In this document: piece by piece, positions 51,473 through 57,023 of the stretch
Layout of the letters: each line of letters starts with the position of its first letter
Numbering within the stretch: the first letter of the stretch is position 1
Source of the DNA: Rhodoferax sp.
GTDB lineage: Bacteria; Pseudomonadota; Gammaproteobacteria; Burkholderiales; Burkholderiaceae_C
Length of the DNA: 57,023 nt
Direction of reading: 5' to 3'
NCBI RefSeq assembly: GCF_030697375.1
Contig: NZ_JAUYQD010000113.1
Span: 1-57,023, forward strand
Translations under genes and position numbers: made by a program
Notes under the pieces: generated by a model
The model's input: the letters and a program-made list of their open reading frames with translations, nothing else
Databases searched by the model: none
What the model was told of the DNA's origin: nothing

Positions 51473-52245
51473 TTCCAGCCTGCGTCCACCTTGAACTCTT
51501 GCGCCGTGCACATGGCGCCATCGGCAGAGGCCAGAAACAAGACCATACGCGCCACGTCGGATGGTTGCAATTTGTCAGGAAGGCACTGGTTGCGCTGGAT
51601 ATCGGCCTCGCCTTCGGCATTGAGCCACATGGCGATCTGGCGCTCCGTCATCACCCAGCCCGGCGACACCGTGTTGATGCGGATGCGGTCGGCACCCAGG
51701 CTATCGGCCAGCCCCCGGGTGAGGCCGTTGACCGAGGACTTGGCCACCGCGTAACAGGGGTAGCCAGCACTCTTGGATTGCCAGCCCGTGGAACCCAGGT
51801 TGACGATGGAGCCACCGCCCAGGCGGCGCATACCCGGCACCACGGCCTGGATGGCGAAAAACGCCGGCCGCTGGTTCACCGCCATGCGTTCGTCCCAGTA
51901 TTCGGGCGTCACCGATTCCAGGGTGTGGCGGTCGTCCCGCGCCACGTTGTTCACCAAAGTGGAAAAATCCCCCAACTCCTGCTGGGCCTGTGCAACGGTC
52001 TGTTGCAAGGCGGCAACATCGCGCACATCGCAGGTCCGCCACCACACGGGGGGAAGCCCCTGCTGCGCTAGGCGCTCGGCCAGTGCCGCGCTCTCCTTTT
52101 CCGCCACATCCACAAACGCCACCTGGGCGCCCTGCTCGGCAAACGCCGCGACGATGGCGGCGCCAATTCCCGTTCCGCCACCCGTGACGAACACCCGCTG
52201 GCCCTGCAGGCTGGGGAAGGTGGCCAATGCTTTACTTGCTTTCAT
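51469..52245 (-). CDS. SDR sugar dehydrogenase (L-arabinose/D-galactose/D-xylose 1-dehydrogenase-like)
   Basis: A 258-residue classical short-chain dehydrogenase with nucleotide motif VFVTGGGTGIGAAI, LVNNVARDDRHTLESVTPEYWDERMAVN, catalytic serine in NLGSTGWQ and YxxxK in YAVAK. The DDRH...YWDERMAVN block closely resembles Caulobacter xylose dehydrogenase. Given the arabinose/galactose enzymes around it, it is the best candidate for the first step, aldose to aldonolactone. It is transcribed away from the araC-type dehydratase gene. Confidence 0.82.
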   Translation of the reverse strand: MKASKALATFPSLQGQRVFVTGGGTGIGAAIVAAFAEQGAQVAFVDVAEKESAALAERLAQQGLPPVWWRTCDVRDVAALQQTVAQAQQELGDFSTLVNNVARDDRHTLESVTPEYWDERMAVNQRPAFFAIQAVVPGMRRLGGGSIVNLGSTGWQSKSAGYPCYAVAKSSVNGLTRGLADSLGADRIRINTVSPGWVMTERQIAMWLNAEGEADIQRNQCLPDKLQPSDVARMVLFLASADGAMCTAQEFKVDAGWN

Positions 52246-52388
52246 CCTGAAATAGCTCCTTTTTTACGTGATTGCAATTTGCGTATATCAAACATTAATA
52301 AATTCATTTTCTATTATCACTATGCATGGTTAGCATCCCTGTTGTCAAGAACCCAGGGCGACATACCCACTACACAAGGCAACACCAC
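52246..52388. promoter_or_regulatory. Divergent SDR / arabonate dehydratase promoter region
   Basis: This 143-base spacer is unusually AT-rich (52279-52330, including ATTAATAAATTCATTTTCTA) for the window. It should hold both promoters. AAGG lies 9-12 bases before the ATG at 52389. No perfect inverted repeat stands out. Confidence 0.45.
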
Positions 52389-54113
52389 ATGGACGATTCC
52401 AAAAACCCAAAACGCCGCAGCCAAGGCTGGTTTGGTGGCCAAGACCGCGATGGCTTCATGCACCGCAGCTGGCTCAAAAACCAGGGCTATCCACACGACG
52501 AACTCGACGGCCGCCCGGTCATCGGCATCTGCAACACCTGGAGCGAGCTGACCCCCTGCAACGGCCACTTCCGCGAACTCGCGGAATTCGTCAAGCGCGG
52601 CGTGTACGAGGCCGGGGGCTTCCCGCTGGAATTTCCGGTGATGTCGCTGGGCGAAACCCAGTTGCGCCCCACCGCCATGCTGTTTCGCAACCTGGCCAGC
52701 ATGGACGTCGAAGAATCCATCCGTGGCAACCCGATTGACGGCGTGGTGCTGCTCATGGGCTGCGACAAGACCACGCCTTCGTTGCTGATGGGCGCGGCCA
52801 GTTGCGACCTGCCCACCATCGGTGTGTCGGGCGGTCCCATGCTCAATGGAAAATTCCGGGGCAAGGACGTGGGCTCCGGCACCGGCGTGTGGCAGATGTC
52901 CGAGATGGTGCGCGCGGGCGAGATGACCATGCAGGAATTCACCTCCTGCGAGAGCGATATGCACCGCTCCAAGGGCAGTTGCATGACCATGGGCACCGCC
53001 AGCACCATGGCCTGCATGGTGGAAGCCCTGGGCATGTCCTTGCCCGAAAACGCCGCCTTTCCCGCCGCAGACACCCGCCGCAACCGCCTGGCCCAGATGA
53101 CCGGCCGGCGCATTGTGGAAATGGTCAAGCAGGACGTGCGCATGTCGCAGATCCTGACACGCGAAGCATTTGAAAACGCCATCCGCACCAACGCCGCCAT
53201 TGGCGGCTCCACCAACGCGGTCATCCACCTGCTGGCCATCGCCGGGCGCATGGGCATTGAACTCAAGCTCGACGACTGGGACAAGCTGGGCTCACAGGTC
53301 AACTGCCTGCTTAACCTGCAACCCTCGGGCAAGTACCTGATGGAAGACTTTTGCTACGCCGGCGGCCTGCCCGCCGTGATGCGCGAAATCTTGCCGCTGC
53401 TGCATGGCGAGGCGCTCACCGCCAATGGAAAAACGATCCGCGAGAACGTGGAAAACGCACCTTGCTACAACCGCGAAGTCATCAAGACCCTGGATGAGCC
53501 CTTCATCCCGGAGGCCGGCATTGCGGTGGTGCGCGGCAACCTGGCCCCCGATGGCGCGGTGATCAAGCCCTCGGCTGCCTCCCCCCATTTGCTCACGCAC
53601 CGCGGCCGGGCCGTGGTGTTTGTGTCGATCGAAGACTTCCACGCCCGCATCGACGACCCCGAGCTGGACATCGACGAGCACTGCATCATGGTGCTGCAAA
53701 ACTGCGGCCCCCGGGGTTACCCCGGCATGGCCGAGGTGGGCAATATGCCGCTGCCGCCCAAGGTGCTGAGAAAAGGCATTACCGACATGGTGCGCATCTC
53801 GGACGCCCGCATGAGCGGCACCGCCTATGGCACCGTGGTGCTGCACACCTCCCCGGAAGCGGCGGCCGGCGGCCCCCTGGCGCTGGTGCGCAACGGCGAC
53901 ATGATCGAACTCAACGTGCCCGAGCGCAAGCTGCACCTGGAAGTGTCTGACGAAGAACTCGCCGTGCGCCGTGCCGCCTGGGTACCGCTGGACAAACCCG
54001 TGCGTGGCTACAGCAAGCTCTATGTGGACCATGTGCAGCAGGCCCATTTGGGCGCGGACCTGGACTTCTTGGTCGGCAACAGCGGCGCGGCCATCCCCCG
54101 CCATTCGCATTGA
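52389..54113 (+). CDS. araC: L-arabonate (sugar acid) dehydratase, IlvD/Edd family
   Basis: The 574-residue protein has the three [2Fe-2S] cysteines of the sugar-acid subgroup: C57 (ELTPCNGH), C125 (LLMGCDKTTP) and C198 (SKGSCMTMGTAST), and the catalytic serine region ISDARMSGTAYG. Length and motifs match L-arabonate/D-galactonate-type dehydratase of Rhizobium and Azospirillum. It converts the aldonate to 2-keto-3-deoxyaldonate. ATG 52389 gives the family start (MDDSKNPKRRSQGWFGG). Its stop overlaps the lactonase ATG (TGATG). Confidence 0.92.
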   Translation: MDDSKNPKRRSQGWFGGQDRDGFMHRSWLKNQGYPHDELDGRPVIGICNTWSELTPCNGHFRELAEFVKRGVYEAGGFPLEFPVMSLGETQLRPTAMLFRNLASMDVEESIRGNPIDGVVLLMGCDKTTPSLLMGAASCDLPTIGVSGGPMLNGKFRGKDVGSGTGVWQMSEMVRAGEMTMQEFTSCESDMHRSKGSCMTMGTASTMACMVEALGMSLPENAAFPAADTRRNRLAQMTGRRIVEMVKQDVRMSQILTREAFENAIRTNAAIGGSTNAVIHLLAIAGRMGIELKLDDWDKLGSQVNCLLNLQPSGKYLMEDFCYAGGLPAVMREILPLLHGEALTANGKTIRENVENAPCYNREVIKTLDEPFIPEAGIAVVRGNLAPDGAVIKPSAASPHLLTHRGRAVVFVSIEDFHARIDDPELDIDEHCIMVLQNCGPRGYPGMAEVGNMPLPPKVLRKGITDMVRISDARMSGTAYGTVVLHTSPEAAAGGPLALVRNGDMIELNVPERKLHLEVSDEELAVRRAAWVPLDKPVRGYSKLYVDHVQQAHLGADLDFLVGNSGAAIPRHSH

Positions 54114-55039
54114 TGTCGGCCCTCGCCATGCCCACACGGTCCGCCACCGCCCCGGTGGTGCTGGGGGCGCCCCGCAGTGTCTGGTCGGCCCAGGCCGTGC
54201 TGGGTGAAGGCGCGCTGTGGTCGGTGCGCGAGCAGGCGCTGTTTTGGGTGGACATCCTGGGGCACCAGTTGCACCGGTATTGTCCGGCCGCCCAGACGCG
54301 CGACAGTTGGGCCTTTGATGAAGAAATCTCGACCGTGGCCGAGCGTACCCAAGGCCCCGGCCTGCTGGTGACGCTGCGCCATGATCTGGCGATTTTTGAC
54401 CCCGAGACCAGCCGCCTGCAACGCCTGCACCGGCCGGAACCCACCCAGCCCGGCAACCGCTTCAACGACGGCAAGTGCGATGCGCAGGGCCGCTTTTGGG
54501 GCGGCACCATGGACTTTGCTTGCAAGGCCCCCACCGGCGCGCTTTACCGCTACAGCGGCGGCAGCACGTGCCCCCGCATGCACACCGGCTTTGCAGTGAC
54601 CAACGGCCCCACCTGGTCCCTGGACGGGCGCACCCTGTATTTCAACGACACGGTGCAGGGCCGGGTACATGCCTTTGACGTGGACCCGACGACGGGAGCA
54701 CTCGGCACCGCGCGCCTGTGGCTGCAACTGGGACCGCAAGACGGTTTTCCCGACGGCATGACCACCGATGCCGCAGGCCGCATCTGGATAGCCCACTGGG
54801 GCGCCGCCTGCGTCACCTGCCACGACCCCGACAGCGCGCTGGAGCTGGCCCGCATCACTCTGCCCACCAGCCACATCACCAGTTGTACCTTTGGGGGTGC
54901 CGACCTGCGCACGCTTTACATTACCAGTGCTTGCAGCGGCTTGAACAGCCAGCAAGTGCTGAGCCAACCCCTGGCCGGCGCCCTCTTCAGCGTGGCCATC
55001 GACAGCCCGGGGCTGCCAGCACACCGTTTTGCCGGATAA
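54113..55039 (+). CDS. SMP-30/gluconolactonase-family sugar lactonase
   Basis: The 308-residue beta-propeller enzyme has the metal-ligand residues in VLGEGALWSVREQALFWVDI (Glu), NRFNDGKCDAQGRFWGGTMD (Asn) and DGMTTDAAGRIWIAHWGAA (Asp). It hydrolyses the aldonolactone made by the dehydrogenase, probably L-arabino-gamma-lactone or galactonolactone. It starts inside the stop of the dehydratase gene (1-base overlap) and ends 2 bases before the epimerase-like gene, so the three form one operon. Confidence 0.9.
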   Translation: MSALAMPTRSATAPVVLGAPRSVWSAQAVLGEGALWSVREQALFWVDILGHQLHRYCPAAQTRDSWAFDEEISTVAERTQGPGLLVTLRHDLAIFDPETSRLQRLHRPEPTQPGNRFNDGKCDAQGRFWGGTMDFACKAPTGALYRYSGGSTCPRMHTGFAVTNGPTWSLDGRTLYFNDTVQGRVHAFDVDPTTGALGTARLWLQLGPQDGFPDGMTTDAAGRIWIAHWGAACVTCHDPDSALELARITLPTSHITSCTFGGADLRTLYITSACSGLNSQQVLSQPLAGALFSVAIDSPGLPAHRFAG

Positions 55040-55041
55040 AC

Positions 55042-55956
55042 ATGCCCAACACCCCACACCCCATCCACTGGCTACACCACGCCGATCAACACCTCGGACT
55101 GGTGCCCAGCCTGGGCGGAGCCGTTGCCGCCTGGCAGCTGGAAGGCGCCCAAGGCAAGATCGATATCTTGCGCCCCTGGGACGGCCACAACCCCGACCTC
55201 TACAGCCTGGCGTCCTTCCCCATGGTGCCCTGGTCCAACCGCATCAGCGCGGGCGGTTTTGCGCATGCGGGGGTGTTTCACCCCATTGCCCCAAACCGGA
55301 TCGGCGAGCCCTACCCCATCCATGGCGATGGCTGGCTGCAGCCCTGGAACATCCACCAGCCCTTTGCCGACACGCTGGAGATGACCCTGGCGTCGGCGCA
55401 GTTTGAAGGCAACCCCTATACCTACCGCGCTTTGCAGCGCTTTGTGCTGCGGGACGGCGGCATGGACCAGACACTGACCGTGACCCACCTCGGCGCCCAA
55501 CCCCTGCCCTACGGCTTGGGGCAGCACCCCTGGTTTTTACGCTCCCCCACAACGCGCCTGCACACGCAGGTGCAAGGGGTATGGCTCAGTGGTGCCGATC
55601 CCCTGCCCACAGAGCACAGCACTACCTTCCCCCCCAGTTGGGATCCGCGCCCGGGCATGGACGTGAACGGCAGCCTGGTGGACAACGCCTACACCGGCTG
55701 GTCGGGCCAGGCCAGCATCTCCTGGCCCGAGCACCCACTGGAGCTGACTATGCGGGTGCCGGACATCCAGGACCAGGGACGCAACGATGGCTACTGCCTG
55801 CTGTACCGCCCCCCCGTGGGCCCGGCCTTTTGTTTTGAACCGGTGACACACCCGATTGACGCCTTTCACGCAGTCGGCAAGCCGGGTCTGCGCGTGCTTG
55901 ACACCGGCGAGAGCCTGACGCTGCAGGTGGAGTGGCGTTTCAAGCCTTTGGGCTGA
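55042..55956 (+). CDS. Aldose 1-epimerase family protein
   Basis: The 304-residue protein has the galactose mutarotase-like fold: SLASFPMVPWSNRISAGGF, then YPIHGDGWLQPWNI, where the histidine is the usual catalytic acid, and LPYGLGQHPWFL. The C-terminal glutamate lies in FCFEPVTHPIDAF. It would interconvert alpha and beta sugar anomers before dehydrogenation. The ATG at 55042 is 2 bases after the lactonase stop. Relatives also act on sugar phosphates. Confidence 0.87.
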   Translation: MPNTPHPIHWLHHADQHLGLVPSLGGAVAAWQLEGAQGKIDILRPWDGHNPDLYSLASFPMVPWSNRISAGGFAHAGVFHPIAPNRIGEPYPIHGDGWLQPWNIHQPFADTLEMTLASAQFEGNPYTYRALQRFVLRDGGMDQTLTVTHLGAQPLPYGLGQHPWFLRSPTTRLHTQVQGVWLSGADPLPTEHSTTFPPSWDPRPGMDVNGSLVDNAYTGWSGQASISWPEHPLELTMRVPDIQDQGRNDGYCLLYRPPVGPAFCFEPVTHPIDAFHAVGKPGLRVLDTGESLTLQVEWRFKPLG

Positions 55957-55973
55957 GCACGCTCAGCCGGGAA

Positions 55974-56831
55974 ATGACGACCATGCTCGACCGAATCAGC
56001 GCGGCCTTGATTTCCTTGTCCCCTGCCGAGCAGCGTGTCGGCAAGCTGGTGTTGTCCGATCCGCAGGGATTTTCCAAGTTGCCTATCTGCGAACTGGCTG
56101 CCCTGGCCCATGTCAGCAAACCCACCGTGGTGCGTTTTTGCCGCAGTCTGGGTTATGACGGTTTGAAAGACTTCAAGGTCAAGCTCGAAGGCCGCCTGCA
56201 CGAAGGCGTTCTCTTCGTGCACCGCAGTGTGGACGTGGACGACAAAATCAACGACATCCTGGTCAAGGTCATCGACGACACCATGGCCGCGGTGTCGACC
56301 TACCGCTGCAATGCCAACCGGGCCAATATCGAGGCCGCCGTCGCGACCCTGGTCCAAACGTACCGCAGCCACAAGCGCATCGAGATTTTTGGCCTGGGCA
56401 ACTCCGGCATAGTTGCCCAGGACGCCCAGCACAAATTTTTCCGCCTGGGCATTCCTGCGACCGCTTACGGCGACAGCCACATGCAGCTCATGAGCGCGTC
56501 CGTCCTGCGCCCGGGCGACTGCGCGGTGGTGATCTCCAACTCGGGCAGGACCCGGGACCTGCTAGCGATCTGTGAATTCGCCAAAAGCAATGGCGCCACC
56601 ACCCTGGTCATCACATCGAGCGGCTCGCCTTTGGCAGTGGCGGGCCACATTCACCTGGCCGCCGACCACCCCGAGGGGTTTGAGCGCTATTGCCCCATGG
56701 TGTCGCGCCTGCTGCATTTGATGATTGTCGACATCGTCGCCACCGGGGTGGCCTTGCGCATTGGCATCGAGGAGCTGCGGCCTGATCTTCGGCAAATGCA
56801 GTCCTGCTTGCTGGACAAGCGGGTGTTTTGA
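55974..56831 (+). CDS. RpiR-family regulator with SIS domain (HexR-like)
   Basis: The 285-residue protein has an N-terminal HTH (ISLSPAEQRVGKLVL, then LAALAHVSKPTVVRFCRSLGYDGLKDFKVKL, residues ~10-65) and a C-terminal SIS sugar-phosphate domain (RIEIFGLGNSGIVAQDAQHKFFRLG and CAVVISNSGRTRDLLAICEFAKSNG). HexR of this type represses Entner-Doudoroff genes and responds to KDPG. Here the effector may be KDPGal or KDPG. It closes the plus-strand sugar operon, 17 bases after the epimerase-like gene. Confidence 0.88.
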   Translation: MTTMLDRISAALISLSPAEQRVGKLVLSDPQGFSKLPICELAALAHVSKPTVVRFCRSLGYDGLKDFKVKLEGRLHEGVLFVHRSVDVDDKINDILVKVIDDTMAAVSTYRCNANRANIEAAVATLVQTYRSHKRIEIFGLGNSGIVAQDAQHKFFRLGIPATAYGDSHMQLMSASVLRPGDCAVVISNSGRTRDLLAICEFAKSNGATTLVITSSGSPLAVAGHIHLAADHPEGFERYCPMVSRLLHLMIVDIVATGVALRIGIEELRPDLRQMQSCLLDKRVF

Positions 56832-56882
56832 ACCTGCCAGAGTGGCGCAATACGGTGGACACGGGCCTGCCGGTGGCGTAAC

Positions 56883-56904
56883 CAGGGCAATCGCATCTAA
56901 ATTG
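56883..56904 (-). repeat. 22 bp core of the dispersed repeat, inverted copy 4
   Basis: The minus strand reads CAATTTAGATGCGATTGCCC plus TG, identical over 22 bases to 119-140. The similarity stops at either end, so this is a truncated copy. It contains the stop codon of the partial minus-strand gene that follows. Confidence 0.7.
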
Positions 56905-57022
56905 CCAGCACACCAAGGTCCAGCACCTTCTGCATATAAGCCGGGTCCCAACCCGCGCGGCTGCGCTTGTTCCTGATGCCCACCTTCAAGCTCGTTTCCC
57001 GCTTGAGCTGGGTGAGCGCTAC
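56897..57022 (-). CDS. C-terminal end of an unidentified gene (partial)
   Basis: The minus strand reads 41 codons from the window edge to TAG at 56897-56899. The sequence includes LKRETSLKVGIRNKRSRAGW and ends YMQKVLDLGVLAI. The residue composition and lack of stops make a real protein end plausible. I do not recognise the family, and the start is outside the window. The last codons lie within the 22 bp repeat core, so the true end may have been replaced by the repeat. Confidence 0.5.
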   Translation of the reverse strand, partial: VALTQLKRETSLKVGIRNKRSRAGWDPAYMQKVLDLGVLAI

Positions 57023-57023
57023 G

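Noticed and set aside
1..57023. CRISPR array, prophage or integrative element spanning the window
   Set aside because: No regularly spaced repeat series, cas genes, integrase or phage structural genes were seen. The only mobile element is IS1380.

Overview
The window looks like the chromosome of a high-GC betaproteobacterium, most likely of the family Comamonadaceae (Rhodoferax, Polaromonas or Acidovorax type). This placement is inferred from gene content, the heterotetrameric sarcosine oxidase operon, the ChvE/GbpR sugar cluster and a dispersed repeat of a kind I associate with that family. No rRNA, tRNA or CRISPR array is visible.

Layout. Positions 1-3270 are a low-density accessory region: a possible gene tail, a YgjV-type membrane gene, a complete IS1380-family element (1142-2755, CTAA target duplication) and two direct copies of a ~100 bp dispersed repeat. 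An MFS transporter follows (3271-4428). Positions 4471-16061 are a minus-strand run reading folD, glyA, sdaA, soxB, soxD, soxA, soxG, a HyuA-like gene and a 4Fe-4S protein. This run takes sarcosine through glycine and serine to pyruvate and carries C1 units on folate. Divergent from folD are an MttB-family corrinoid methyltransferase, a FolB-like gene and a four-gene ABC importer (16309-22527). A three-gene HTH/antitoxin/PIN module (22693-23767) and an inverted repeat copy separate these from the next block.

Positions 23953-36677 are one minus-strand series of twelve genes. Read in transcription order they are corrinoid protein, DUF1638, small 'virulence factor' family protein, Cys-rich MTHFR C-terminal protein, MetF-like reductase, methyl-THF:corrinoid methyltransferase, RACo/RamA-type activator, ChoX, BetB, BetA, a PchP-like phosphatase and a betaine-homocysteine methyltransferase. 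Divergent purU (36980), a GlxA-family AraC regulator and ProV/ProW (37864-41066) complete it. Together the genes describe choline/betaine uptake, choline to glycine betaine, stepwise demethylation to glycine, and oxidation of the methyl groups through methyl-, methylene- and formyl-THF to formate. The notable part is a complete corrinoid methyl-transfer module, of the kind best known from anaerobes, joined to O2-dependent sarcosine oxidase. The window has no recognisable flavin-dependent dimethylglycine demethylase, so the MttB-family enzyme is a candidate for dimethylglycine or glycine betaine.

Positions 41311-56831 are a sugar-acid cluster: ChvE/GguA/GguB-type importer, GbpR-like LysR regulator, SDR dehydrogenase, lactonase, IlvD-type dehydratase, 2-keto-3-deoxy-L-arabonate dehydratase, ketoglutarate semialdehyde dehydrogenase, DgoK, DgoA, a Gfo/Idh/MocA oxidoreductase, an aldose-epimerase-like protein and an RpiR/HexR-type regulator. 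It fits oxidative, non-phosphorylative L-arabinose degradation sharing its first steps with D-galactose (DeLey-Doudoroff). The window closes with the C-terminal end of an unidentified minus-strand gene.
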